A model generated the notes under the pieces. The model had not been told where the DNA came from. It did not search any database and saw nothing but the letters and a program-made list of their open reading frames with translations. Shown piece after piece: positions 53,900-64,000 of a stretch of 64,000 nt of DNA. The DNA comes from Diplonema papillatum. Its lineage: Eukaryota; Euglenozoa; Diplonemea; Diplonemida; Diplonemidae. The translations under genes were made by a program, and so were the position numbers. The DNA is taken from assembly GCA_030068145.1 (NCBI GenBank), contig JAPJBO010000315.1:1-64000 (forward strand), in the 5' to 3' direction. Each line of letters begins with the position of its first letter. Positions within the stretch are counted from its first letter, which is position 1.

Positions 53900-55930
53900 C
53901 TCAAGGTCGGGCTCCTCGTTGCGGTGACGGCTGCGACTACCTGACGAAGGACACCCTCGGAGAGCTGAGGTGCACCCTCACGTGGGCTGGGTTCCACGAT
54001 GTTTTCGTCAATGTCAACATCTCAGTGGGAGGCACCGTCTTGGCCTCGGGCATGCGCTCAGGTGGCACCCTTGAACTTGCTCTTGAACGACAAGATGGCA
54101 AGATTCTCATCGGGTTATCAAATGACAACGCCGACCCGGTGGCGGGAAGTAGGCCTGTCGGAGACAACTCGTATGCATACGACGCTGATGCGCCGCTCGT
54201 CTTCAGGTTGGAAGCGACGAACCCGGCTGGGCTGGCTATAACAGCGGAGGTGAGCAAGCAAACGTCTGGGTGCCACCCGGAACCAGCGGTTTCGTTGGCC
54301 AACGACGGGTCCGGGCACAGTGGAGCCGTGGGGAGTATGACAGTGCTGGCAGTGACAGAAGACGGGACACAAAGCGTGTGCTTCAGTCGTCGTACCCGCA
54401 CGGCAGCGTTTGCAGAGTAACGCTGATGTTCAGCAGTCAGACAACGGGCGAGTTGTTGTTCACAGCCGAGCCGGACGTTGTGGACGGCGGCGGGAGAGTC
54501 GAGGTCTGCGGCTTGGAGAATCTTTTGCCCCACAACCATCCGATTGCAGTGAACGTCGTGTCAGCAAGGTGTCGCGGCTGCTCGTCTACGAGAACTCCTG
54601 CGGTGTACTTGGACTCAGCACCGCCGCGGGTCGTGTTCGGGGGAGGCACCGTCAACACGAATGAGTCCAGCTTCTGCGTCAATTCGTCGGTCGCCGACGA
54701 CATCACGCTGTCGTATCTCTCGGTCACCGCCACCAACGCCTTGAATTCTGCAGACAACACCACTGTCGTGGACGACCAGTTCACAACATCATTCGACGCG
54801 CCTGTTTGTGTGACGCTTGTTCGGGAGCGTACGACTGCGTTTCTGCTGCTGATGCTGGCGGGCTCACAACGAAGAAGTGCCGAAGAGTCCAAAGTGAGAG
54901 CAGAGCCCGCCGGGTGTCAACTCAGGCCAGCCTCGGATGCGCGCGGAAGAGTGGACGCGTAGTACCTGTGAACGGTGTGGAGCAAGTGTGGTGGGAACCC
55001 CGGGATTGGGTCTGCATCACGAAGGCCGTTTTCGAGTCGTTCGTTGAGTTCGATGTGACCCTGCAACTGATTGAAGCAGGCAGCGGAAATGTCGTGGCGA
55101 CTTCAATGCCGGGGTCCGCACAGATCCAGCGGGATTTGGAGCCGGGAACCACCTATTCCATCCGCGCTGTCGCCGTGGATGTATTCGGACGCCAGGCATC
55201 GAGCACGACAGAACCGTTTGTGTCGCGGCCAGAGGAAGCGGATGTGCCTGCTGTTCCTCTGGTACCCGCACCGGGTGAAGCAGCAGCAGCAGCAGATGTT
55301 AGTGGGTTGCTTCATTTCAGGAATACTCTGTGCGTTCGGTCCTTGGACCCGCCAAGTGCCGCAGACCGGTGCGTTGCTGTGGTGTGGCTAGCTGTTATGC
55401 TCCCGGAGAACGTCGATGCTATGTTTGACGAAGCTGTGAACGAGCGTTCCTCGCGCGCCTTCTTCTCCGACAACCCGACACTGTGCCTCACCGTGCAGGA
55501 CCTTGTCGGCGTTGCCCGCTACGATGATATCAGTCCGATGACGTTTTTTGTTCGCACGCAGTGTTGGGATCAGTACGACCGAGCTGGGGGTCCCAGCGAG
55601 GGTACGGTAGTTCTTGAACGGAAGCCGCCGACATTGGGCATGAGAACGATAGACACAATGTTCTCAACTGCTGAAGGCGTCGAGGTAAAGTACGCTGCAC
55701 AAGATGACTACCTTGCTTCTGTATCTGTCAGCATCTGGCGCTGGCCGCAAACGATGCGAAGACGGACTGACCTGATGGCTGAAGCAGCAGTGCTCGATCC
55801 CGTCAGTTCCGGAGACTCGACTGTGTTTATCCCTGCCAGCCTTCCTGCGGGTATGTATGCCGCTGTGGTGGTAGCGGCTGATGCTGCTGGTAACGAGGTC
55901 GAGGTTCAAACTCTGTTCTGGGCAGTCGAC
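53900..55930 (+). pseudogene. Inverted middle part of the same adhesin-like gene
   Basis: On the plus strand, coding-like sequence continues for 2 kb in three successive frames (changes near 54395 and 54805). It includes GELRCTLTWAGFHDVFVNVN, a Cys-rich CDACSGAYDC stretch, and a fibronectin-III-like module (EFDVTLQLIEAG, then LEPGTTYSIRAVAVDVFGRQ). A final module reads YAAVVVAADAAGNEVEVQTL. It has no signal peptide, start or stop of its own. It begins and ends exactly where the flanking minus-strand coding stops, so it is best explained as an inversion inside one gene. Confidence 0.5.
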
Positions 55931-58108
55931 CCTTTTACGTTTATGTGGGTGACCGTCCTTAACAGCACCGCAATGGCATCCCCGTCCACCCCATCGAACA
56001 GTCCCTTGACACGCCCGCTGGTGTCGCCAGCAACGGCGTCCGTTCGCTCCCCGTTGTCTCCCCTGATCGCAGCGACGACGATCGTTTCTGCTTCACCCAG
56101 GTCCTTGCTGTAGGTCATGTCGACGCCCAAACCGCCGACATACGGACCTGTTTGAGCGACGGTTACTCTACGAGGTCGCGGCACCGATACATCCGATGTT
56201 CCCCTGCAAGTCGAGAACAGCGGGAGCACTACCTGCGGGGCCCTCCAGCTGTAAAGCACAAACCGCCATTTCGAGCCCCACGTCCACTTTATGTAAAACC
56301 ACCCGATTTCAAACTTGTCCCGGATGGCCACTTGAAATGAGATGTCCACGGTCAAAGGCTGAATTTCGAGATTGCCCTCCATGCAGACGTTGATGGGGAA
56401 TTCCGTGGCCAGCAGGTACAGGTCCAGGGGGAACTTGATGTCGGCGATGGCGGCGTCCAACTGCACCGTTGCTTTCGCAAGGAAGAGGTCGACCGAACCA
56501 CTGAGGACCAGGGATACCTTGGAGAACGGCATGAGACCAACCGCAACGGATTGTTCCATGAGGTCGATTTCACTGCTCCAGCCGACTCCAACTGAGACGG
56601 TCGCGGATGCAAAGAGCCGGATGCAAAAGAACATGACAGATATGCACCTCTCGAACTTGAACAGAACCCACTTTTTATCATACAGCTCGCCACTCGTTGC
56701 GACGGTGCTGCTTCCATCTGTAAAGCCCAAGTCTTTACAAGCGATATTGACGAGCTTCTGATCTTTGTACGTCACGCCAGCAAACTGCAGAAAGAACTCG
56801 TTCTCCGATATGTTGCACGCACTCGTCTCATCCGTCTCGTCCATCAACTGCGTCCTCCAGAAGCTTCCGCGAGGCGGTTTCAGCACCATTGCTACGTGTT
56901 TTCCAGTGCCTTGCCCGACGCGTTCCGCCGCAGCCTGGGCATTCGATGCCCGAAGCTGCTCTTTGACTGATTCGACGTACTCAACCGGAACCAAGATATC
57001 CTCGATGGTCCCCTCTAGCAACGGAGGCCGCTTGCGCGCTGCAGTTGGCGTCGAGCGACCAAAGTCGCGCCATGCAAGAGAGCTCTACTGCGATACTCCG
57101 CCCGTTCTGCAGATACGGAGGAGCCCCGACAAACCTACCTCGTTTGTTGCTGTACGCAAGCTCAACGGCATCCACTTGCAAGATGCTTCGGATGGCACAC
57201 CCGTTGAGTACTCGGTTCACGTAGTCCATCGTGACGCTCGTTGTCCAAGAGGCGTCTGGGTTGAGCCTGGTGCAGCTCGCCTCGGGGGCCTGGACCCACC
57301 GGACAGGGTCCCTTTCAAACAGCAGCCGCTCGATGTTCGAGTTCGGCGCAAACTCGCCAGCCTGTTTGCTTGGGTCCGACTCGTGAAGGCTCTGCACGGC
57401 TTCAAAAAGCTGCAGGGGACCGTACACGCTTTCCGCATACCCGATATTTTGAAGCTGACGCATCCACTCTTCCTCCGTTTGAGGGACGACAGCCGAGGCA
57501 AAACTGTCCTGAATCGTGGCAGATCGACGGCCGGCGGCTTGACTGCTGCTGCGAGAGAACTGGGGTCGACGCCGTTTGCGGTTACGTTCTCTACGATCAC
57601 GACGGAATTGTCGTTGAGGAGGATTTCACCAGTTTCCACCAACTTGGAGACGATGATGTTACTGTCTTCGAAGTTCCCGAGCGACAGATGCCAAGCATCA
57701 GACCGTGCCCAGAACTGCATCATGCCCACAGGTTTGGTCAAGGCCAAGGTGACAACGCGGATGCTGCTACAGGCGAGCACGTTCCGCCGCAGAGCCACCC
57801 TGTACACGTCCACCGCGCTTTCACTCAGTACCGCCACCCACGCTTGTTGACTGTCAGCCTGGATGCACTGCACTTGCTGGGCAAATCCCTTCCTCGGCGA
57901 CTCCATCGACCCGCAGCGCGGGAACCCAGCCATGCTGTCGTGTAGGTAAAACGAACGCAATCAGCAGTTCCCCGCACACAACCGCGTCCGAAGCGAGCGC
58001 CTTTCCATCCGAAACGCGGTGCAGCGACCAGTCGGCGATAAGATTCGTTGCTGCTTCCGCAATGCCTACGCCCAGAAGCAGGCCGCACAACACATGCAGA
58101 CGCGGCAT
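55930..58108 (-). pseudogene. N-terminal part of the adhesin-like membrane protein
   Basis: From ATG 58108 a signal peptide is clear (MPRLHVLCGLLLGVGIAEAA). Coding-like sequence then runs down to about 55930 in four frames, with changes near 57950, 57505 and 57070. Readable parts include WVAVLSESAVDVYRVALRRN, SDAWHLSLGNFEDSNIIVSK, TEEEWMRQLQNIGYAESVYG, EDILVPVEYVESVKEQLR and hydrophobic beta-rich repeats (LSGSVDLFLAKATVQLDAAI). I do not recognise the family. Single-base frame changes without GT/AG support suggest decay. Sequencing error or unusual introns are the alternatives. Confidence 0.5.
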
Positions 58109-58109
58109 T

Positions 58110-59115
58110 GCCGCGACTTCAGAACTCACGGGTAACCTTTCGATGACCGGACGGCGGTTTTCGGCGATTTTTAGCGTAGAGTGAGGGGATAAAAGTTGAA
58201 TCTGGGTTTGGGTGTGCATGAGAGAAGTAGTCCGACTCGTAGCTGTGACACCCTGCAAATTGGCATAGCGGGAGCAAAAAGAGTAGGCGTGTGTGAGTGT
58301 CCGTGATAGTTCAGGTAATCTTCTCCTAACACGCTGCCAGCGCTCTCTCTTTCATTCTTAAAACTCAATTGTTAATGCTAATAGTAGGCGTGAGTTTTTT
58401 TGTACGTCCCATTTGATGCCGGCCCATTTGATCACAGTGTCAGTCTGGCAAAGAAGCTCGTTCCAGCAAGTCCGTTGCACTTCCAAGCGAGTGACAGCAT
58501 CTGCGAGCATTCCGCACATAAAAGCCCTCCAGGTGGTTGCCGGTGCTCTCTAGAGCCTCTTGTATCGCTCTCAGCCACGGTATCGCCGCCGCTTTCAAGG
58601 AGTAGTCCTTCCGGATGATTCCGATCACGGCCTTATTATCGCCGACACGAGAAGGGTTCCCGAGAATATAACCCCGAACCAACTGCCTCACCAGCTCTCT
58701 TCTAACGTAGGTGTGCTCTGAGTCACCAAACCGCTCCCAGCGGGAAACCCACGGAGACAACCCAAGTATTTCTATCCCCTGCTAGACTTCGCCAATCGAC
58801 CACAATAAGAAGAAGAATGCTGACGGACTGGTGTAGACATTCCGCCTGACCGACATGGAAATGACTGGCAGGAGAACTAATAAGCAGCAAAAATACTCGA
58901 GGGACTGCCTTGCGCAAATGCTCAAAAAAAGAACTGGGGCCAAACCCAGCGGGAAGTATGGGAAACCGGCGGAAGCGTGTACAATGGCAAGTGGCGGCAA
59001 CGAAATGCACAACGAATACAGAGTGGCATCTTTGATTCGGGCACTAAAAACAAACCCCACACAAGAAAGCGACTTCCTTCTTATGTGTCAGTACTCCGCT
59101 TCATCGGGCTTGGCA
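58110..59115. other. Intergenic, possible isolated exon
   Basis: A minus-strand open stretch at 58500-58730 (RRELVRQLVRGYILGNPS, then AAAIPWLRAIQEALESTG) is composed like a real alpha-helical protein but has no recognised family and only weak splice sites. A fragment of repeat R1 (actcgagggactgccttg) lies at about 58895. Confidence 0.35.
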
Positions 59116-59118
59116 CCT

Positions 59119-61180
59119 CTAGGTGAGAGGGCTCGGAGCTCCGGGATTCTCCACCAAGATCCCCAAGTGCTTTTCGGCTGCTCGGACGGTTTTGAATTCG
59201 CTGATGATGGGGTTCTAGCTATCACGATCGGACTGGGCCAGCTCCCGGATTTCGATCGAAGTACATGAGCAATTTGCACGTTGACACCACAACGGACTTC
59301 TCTGTACTACCACCTTTCGGGTCCCGACAAGAGTACTTGCGGGCTGTCCTGCGTCTTGGCATATTTCTCGAGCCGATCTGGTAGCCAGAGGATGGGGCCG
59401 GCAGGCGGGAGCCCTTCGCGCCGTGACATCCTGGAAAAGCAAAGCCTTCCGGACCCAGGGGTTTCAGTCAACCGAACGACAGCACACAGGAGCCGCGGAA
59501 TACGCAGGTAAAACACACTTCAAGCTCTTCAGCCGGCAAATCGGTCTTTAGAGGCCGTGATGTGAGCCAACACTTCGCTTCGTTAACGGAATCAACCTGA
59601 CCAATCACTCCACCAACCAGGAGCGGCCATGCGCCACCACACATTTCATCGAGAAAGAGACCCGCAATCTGTCAATCCTTGAGATCGTGACCTGCGGAAT
59701 GTTCGCGCATTCCCTTTCGGCAATCCCCTGCACGTCCGAGCAAGCTCGTCAGTGACAGCTTTGAACGTCGGTGCAGAACGCGGAGGAACAACCGGAAGAC
59801 CTGGTGCACCGGGAAACAGCGACCGCCTCCGACGGCGGGACCCCGGCTTAGCCGGACTGGGTCTCGTACTGCCGACATCCCGGAAAAGCAAAGCTCTTCG
59901 CGAAGATACGAACCCAGGGATTTGCGATCCATCGTGGGAATTCCACAAAGGCAAACGAACGCTCTCCAGGAATATATCGGTTGGCCGGGTAGGAATTTCT
60001 TCCACCCGGCCAACCGATATATTCCTGGAGAGCGTTCCACCGAACGACAGCACACGCAAATCGTTCGGCGCAGGCAGCCACGCGTGGTCAACCAACGACC
60101 CGCTCGGCTTGTTCTCTGCCCCGGCGCCAACGGGAGCTGATGGGGAGGCGGAGACGGAGGGATCCCAGGTTGTCATCCGCACGGCGCACTCCGCGATGGT
60201 GTCGTACAGCTGCTGCAGCACGGCGACCACTTCCGCGAAGGGGTTGCCGCCCCCGGGTTGGACGAGGAGGAGGGCGTGCGAGATTTTGTCGCGCGAGAAG
60301 CGGCGTCCGCAGCGTGAACGCCTCGACGAACCCCCGCATCAGCAGCGAAACGTCGGTGCAGAACGCGGAGAGGAACAGCCGGAGGCACTGGTGCACCGGG
60401 AAACAGCAACCGCCTCCGACGGCGGGACCCCGGCTTAGGCGGACTGGGTCTCGTACTGCCGACATCCCGGAAAAGCCAAGATCTTCGCGAAGATACGAAC
60501 CCCAGGGTTTTCGGTCCACCGAACGACAGCACACAGGAGCCCCGGAATACACAGGTAAAACAGGTACTTCAAGCTCTTTTTTTTTAGCCGGCAAATCGTT
60601 CGGCGCAGGCAGCCACGCGTGGTCAACCAACGACCCCGCTCGGCTTGTTCTCTGCCCCGGCGCCAACGGGAGCTGATGGGGAGGCGGAGACGGAGGGATC
60701 CCAGGTTGTCATCCGCACGGCGCACTCCGCGATGGTGTCGTACAGCTGCTGCAGCACGGCGACCTCTTCCGCGAAGGGGTTGCCGCCCCCGGGTTGGACG
60801 AGGAGGGCGTGCGAGATTTTGTCGCGCGAGAAGAACGGTGGGGCATGCAGGCTGGCCAGCGACGACGGCGTCCGCAGCGTGAACGCCTCGACGAACCGCC
60901 GCATCAGCAGCGAAACGTCGGTGCAGAACGCGGAGAGGAACAGCCGGAGGCCCTGGTGCACCGGGGAACAGAAGCCGACCGTCTCCGACGGCGGGAAAGC
61001 CTCCGGCTTGCGCGGACTGGGTCTCGTCGTCGTGCTGCGCCGCTTCGGCGCTGGCGGGGAGGGAGGGTAGCTGGACATCGTGGACAGCGGGGACACTGCG
61101 ACCGACGGCAGCGCGGGCGCCGCAGCATCGTAGTCGGCGAGGGCGACAACGTTCAACCGCACCGCCGGCTGTGGTTTGAG
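59119..61180 (-). CDS. Hypothetical gene with three tandem copies of one exon region
   Basis: On the minus strand an exon opens after CAG near 61170. It reads VALADYDAAAPALPSVAV, a Ser/Pro-rich linker, then a helical domain: CSPVHQGLRLFLSAFCTDVS, then FFSRDKISHALLVQP, then EVAVLQQLYDTIAECAVRMT. The same region recurs at about 60110-60545 and in part at 59660-59930, with indels that shift the frame. A terminal exon at 59214-59119 (NPIISEFKTVRAAEKHLGIL, stop) may end the gene. The family is unknown. Copy 2 keeps the frame into SLVDHAWLPAPND, whereas copy 1 has one extra G there, so it is unclear which copy is used. Confidence 0.4.
59957..60037. repeat. Perfect 34-bp foldback
   Basis: Bases 59957-59990 are the exact reverse complement of 60004-60037, separated by a 13-base loop. 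It lies in an insertion of roughly 80-115 bp present in one tandem unit and absent from the corresponding place in the next (near 60515). It is a recent foldback insertion or an inverted duplication. Confidence 0.9.
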
Positions 61181-61199
61181 AGTGAAAGTTAGCTTGAAA

Positions 61200-61825
61200 C
61201 TGCGACGAGGGGGATCTGACAGGGACTTTGTTAAGGATCGCCGGAAAATCTCAGGACGGACGGATGGTTCTTAACAAAGTCCCTGGGATCTGAATATGTA
61301 ATGCTTGGGCAGATTGCTGCCACTTATACCTATGACATGGCATGTTGATGACGTCACGATCCAGTCACCGGAGAAAAATGTAAAATACATAGAGAGAGAG
61401 TGAGTGAAAAGGGCTCCACTGTGGAGCAGCACGTTCGCGTCAGCTATTCCTATGTTCGCAATATTCTTCACACACGCAAAGACAGGCGCTTCGGGAACCG
61501 GTCGCAGATCGAAACCTTTAAAGGCCGCGATCATTTCGCTGTCTTTCTTTCGTTCCGAAGGAAACCTGATGCTAGCATCAATTCGTCTTCGCGGCAATGC
61601 AGAGTTTTGTTGCTATTTTCTTGTGTTAACAAATGCATTGTTGGTACTAAGAATTAGTAGTTGGCAGTCTACTACGTGAAACTTACCAAAGCAGGTGAGT
61701 TCCGCTAGTGCGCACAAACTAAATCTTTCTGTCGTGGAAAGATCTTTGGTTAAACACTGCCTGTGGTGCAGTCTCCTTCGAAGATGTTGTATAAAACGGT
61801 GGGAAGCTTCGCAAAAGAATGCGCG
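61200..61825. other. No gene seen
   Basis: The stretch holds an inverted pair, ttaacaaagtccctg at 61258-61272 against cagggactttgttaa at 61218-61232, a short foldback. Fragments of dispersed repeats (gacaggcgcttcg, also at 34.8 kb) lie near 61482. Frames here are not supported as coding. Confidence 0.45.
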
Positions 61826-61828
61826 TAC

Positions 61829-62791
61829 GTGCTTGTTCTTCGCGGCCCAGTCCAGGGGCGGGCGCGCGGGCTTCAGCTTCGGGAGGACCGACGTCAGCGG
61901 CCGGATGCTGTACGTGAGCGCCGCGGCACGCCACTCGCAGAGGAGGGACGACAGCTTGCGGGCCCGCTGCCGGCTGAGGCGTTCTGCCGAAGCGGCTTCG
62001 GCGGACGTGTCCTCCCACCTTTTGCGCAGCGCCGCGCACTCGGCCGCCAGCGCCTTCACACCGTCCGGCACCGCCCCGTCTTGCGCCCGCACGAACACCG
62101 CGATCCGATCCCGCAGGTCGACCGCCGCCGCCAACGCCGCCGCCACCGCCGCGTTCGGGCTTGCCCGTAGGGCAGGCTTCGAGCCGCCGGGCCCCGACCA
62201 CTCCGGAAGAAGCGAACGCAGGCCGTCCGCTTCGCCGCCCCAGTCGATTTGGCTGCAACGCGCCTCGGAGAGCGTGCCTTGCCCGCTGGCTCTCCGGGGC
62301 TTCGGCATGGGTGCGCCGCCGGGCTTCCGTCGGCGGGCGCGGGGCGGCTCGGCCCCGGGTGGCCCTCCGGATGGTGGGTATACGCCTGGGGCACTCGCAT
62401 TGCGGAGGCCGGCGAGTTGCTGCCGCAACCGCGCGACTTCCGCGCGCAGCTCGCGCTCCGTCCGACGACCCGTCGGTCCGCTGGGAGGAACGGTCCCGCT
62501 GCCGCTGCTGGCGCTGCTGCCGCGGCTGCCGGCGCGGGCGGCGGTCGGTTCGGGGGCGGCGGCGTCGAGCGGGTGCGGGCCGGCGGCGGGAATGGGGCGC
62601 GTCGCGGCTTCGGCCTGCGCGAGGAGGAGGACCAACCCTTCCAATCGCTCCCCCTGGGAGCAAACCTCGGTGGCGACGCCTTCGTACACAGCCTGCAGTT
62701 CGCGCAGCTCGGCCTCCGTCGCCGCATGCTGCAGCTCCGACCGCTTGAGTGCTTCCGACAGGGAGCTCGAGTCCGTGAACGACAGCATCAT
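61829..62791 (-). CDS. Coiled-coil protein of unknown function (at least one large exon)
   Basis: A 321-codon open exon runs from a double ATG at 62791/62788 to a donor CAC|GTACGC at 61829. Residues 1-60 form a coiled coil (SLSEALKRSELQHAATEAEL, then RLEGLVLLLAQAEAAT). A Ser/Gly/Pro-rich linker follows, then a second short coiled coil (RTERELRAEVARLRQQLAGL), a basic Pro-rich segment (PPRARRRKPGGAPMPKPRR) and a C-terminal helical part (AVAAALAAAVDLRDRIAVFV, KALAAECAALRKRWED). I recognise no family; the architecture suits a cytoskeletal or centrosomal scaffold. The frame continues past the donor to 61613, but composition changes there. Downstream exons were not found. Confidence 0.5.
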
Positions 62792-62954
62792 CAGGGCGCT
62801 CAAAATGGGGTCTTTTCCTTTCCGGGGTTGGTCTTCCCCCACCCTTCCCCCAACGACAGCAAGGGTCTGACTTACCCCGGCGTTTGATTCCTGCAGGAAA
62901 GGGTTGACTTTACATCATGTTCAAGGTGGCACAAGTGCCGTTCCGTTTCGCCGT

Positions 62955-63035
62955 TGTGCGTGGGGAGGCTCGGCCCCAGAAGGTGGGTGCTACCCACGCC
63001 GGGGCACTCGCATTCCGGAGGTGGCACCCACCTTC
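62955..63035. repeat. Foldback copy of a piece of the coiled-coil exon
   Basis: The words ggctcggcccc and ggggcactcgcatt repeat 62343-62403 from the adjacent coding exon. They are flanked by an inverted pair gaaggtgggtgctacc / ggtggcacccaccttc. It appears to be a partial gene copy caught within a small foldback. Confidence 0.6.
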
Positions 63036-63039
63036 TCCC

Positions 63040-63790
63040 GCGCTAATCCGAACTTTCGCTGACAGTAGGTCCAGTGGAGTGTCATTATCGTTTCGTGTTG
63101 GAACGAGCACGATTCGCAATTTGGCCAACTTGCTCGTTCGACCGCAAAACTAATTGTCAGGGATTTCCCCAAAACCTCGCATTCAGAGAGAGAGTGAGAG
63201 GGAAAGCGGCGCGGGTGTGGGCTGGAGCATACGGGACCGCTGAAACGACTGTTAGGCACGAAGAAAGCAGAAAAACAAAGCGAGGAACGGAGGGGCGGAA
63301 GAAAGGCGGGGTCTTGCCTTTCGTGGAAGCTCACGGCGGTGCATCATTAGCTTTGCCCCATTTATTTTTGATCCGCCCGCCCCTTCCTCCCGCCCGGCCG
63401 CTCTTACACGGCGAGGCCCAGCCTCAACAGCTGGTGTTAAAGAGGTTGCCCGAGGTCTGCTGCAACCAAAAACGCGTGTAAATCCACACCCGAAAAAAGT
63501 GAGTATTATGGCACCCGCTTTTTTTTTTTTTTTAGCGAACAGCTTCAACTCCAGCTTCGGAGGCTGGACTGTGCCATGTAATGAGTGCCTTCCCTCCGCC
63601 GAATCCCTCCGAAATCAAGGAAGCCGGGGATATCGCACGCAAAGGGGTCACGAGCTTTCTACCACACGCGGACCAGGGGGTTGATAAGAAGTGGTGCTTG
63701 AAACCCGATTGCGGACGTGCGATCGAAGGATGAAGGTAAAAACTTGCTCGATGTACGGTACAAAATGTTCGGGTACGGTTTACGCCCGTC
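63040..63790. other. Intergenic, no gene seen
   Basis: Only short unsupported frames are present, plus a run of about 16 T at 63519-63534. Confidence 0.5.
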
Positions 63791-63799
63791 GTCAACTTT

Positions 63800-64000
63800 T
63801 GTTCTTCGCTTCCACCACCGTGTGTTGTTTTCTCACTCAGGACTTTGACCTGCTGTGTTTGGGTGATTTGTCGTGTAGGGGTAGACCCGCATGACCTCAC
63901 GTCCGTTCAACACGTGGTTCGGCAGTTACAGCACTTGGGAATCCCTTCGGTTCTTTGTCTGGCAGCTTTTGTCGAGCATTTCTTTCCAAGCTGGCGCGTA
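63800..64000. repeat. Dispersed repeat family R2, copy 3 (continues past the window)
   Basis: It matches 51905-52110 closely (ccaccgtgtgttgttttctc, gggtagacccgcatgacctc, cagcacttgggaatcccttc, tgtcgagcatttctttccaa). The copy is cut by the window end. Confidence 0.9.

Noticed and set aside
53937-54539. 200-codon minus-strand frame
   Set aside because: It is antisense to the plus-strand segment with better extracellular-module character (Cys and N-glycosylation pattern, strand periodicity).
61271-61597. Minus-strand frame MIAAFKGFDLRPVPEAPVFA as an exon
   Set aside because: It includes gacaggcgcttcg and gatgctagcatca, words that recur in dispersed repeats at 34.8, 41.0 and 49.1 kb, so it is repeat-derived.
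61695-62870. 391-codon plus-strand open frame
   Set aside because: Antisense of the coiled-coil exon. It is Ser/Arg/Pro-rich with no domain and spans the likely donor at 61829.
1-64000. Dinoflagellate spliced-leader relics upstream of start codons
   Set aside because: No match to the conserved leader (ending TTTTGGCTCAAG) was noticed near any supported start, so the one-strand layout alone does not prove a dinoflagellate.

Overview
The window looks like nuclear DNA from a protist or microalga. Every recognisable gene is eukaryotic in type, and most are cut by spliceosomal introns with an unusually uniform 5' splice site (usually GTATGC) and CAG acceptors. A bacterial/fungal-type (type I) DAHP synthase points to an organism that makes its own aromatic amino acids, so not an animal. 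I cannot place the lineage. A chromerid, dinoflagellate-related or stramenopile alga would fit the gene density (roughly one gene per 6 kb), the intron habit and the repeat load, but this is inference.

Every gene I can support lies on the minus strand, so read it from right to left. From the right end: a coiled-coil protein of unknown function (61.8-62.8 kb); a partly duplicated hypothetical gene (59.1-61.2 kb); a large secreted/type I membrane adhesin-like gene (52.7-58.1 kb) that carries frameshifts and whose middle 2 kb is inverted; loose exons of an unrecognised gene (48.6-50.6 kb); a ten-exon ankyrin gene built from identical-length exons (40.8-47.0 kb); the ribosome-biogenesis factor UTP25 (35.7-38.1 kb); a Golgi-type GT61 glycosyltransferase (29.8-33.6 kb); DAHP synthase (24.4-26.1 kb); a 2-oxoglutarate/Fe(II) oxygenase of the isopenicillin-N-synthase fold (20.2-21.8 kb); a five-exon leucine-rich-repeat protein (16.4-18.7 kb); a seven-exon TBC-domain Rab GAP (9.6-13.6 kb); and a GT92 glycosyltransferase with a C-terminal PAN domain (5.7-7.6 kb). 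The leftmost 5.1 kb holds four terminal-inverted-repeat elements set end to end, each bounded by TA.

The genes do not form one pathway. They cover Golgi glycosylation (GT92, GT61), vesicle traffic (TBC GAP), shikimate entry (DAHP synthase), rRNA processing (UTP25) and protein-interaction scaffolds (ANK, LRR). What links them is structure. Three unrelated genes (GT92, DAHP synthase, ANK) share a block of about 90-100 bp immediately upstream of their start codons. At least six genes carry truncated tandem copies of their own first or last exon beside the functional one. The intergenic and intronic DNA is filled with dispersed repeat families, microsatellites, minisatellites and TA-flanked MITEs.

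Exon boundaries were read by eye and checked by reading-frame phase and family alignment. Where the phases close and the domain reads through, as in the TBC, LRR, ANK, GT61, GT92, 2OG and DAHP synthase genes, the models are strong. Elsewhere they are marked as tentative.
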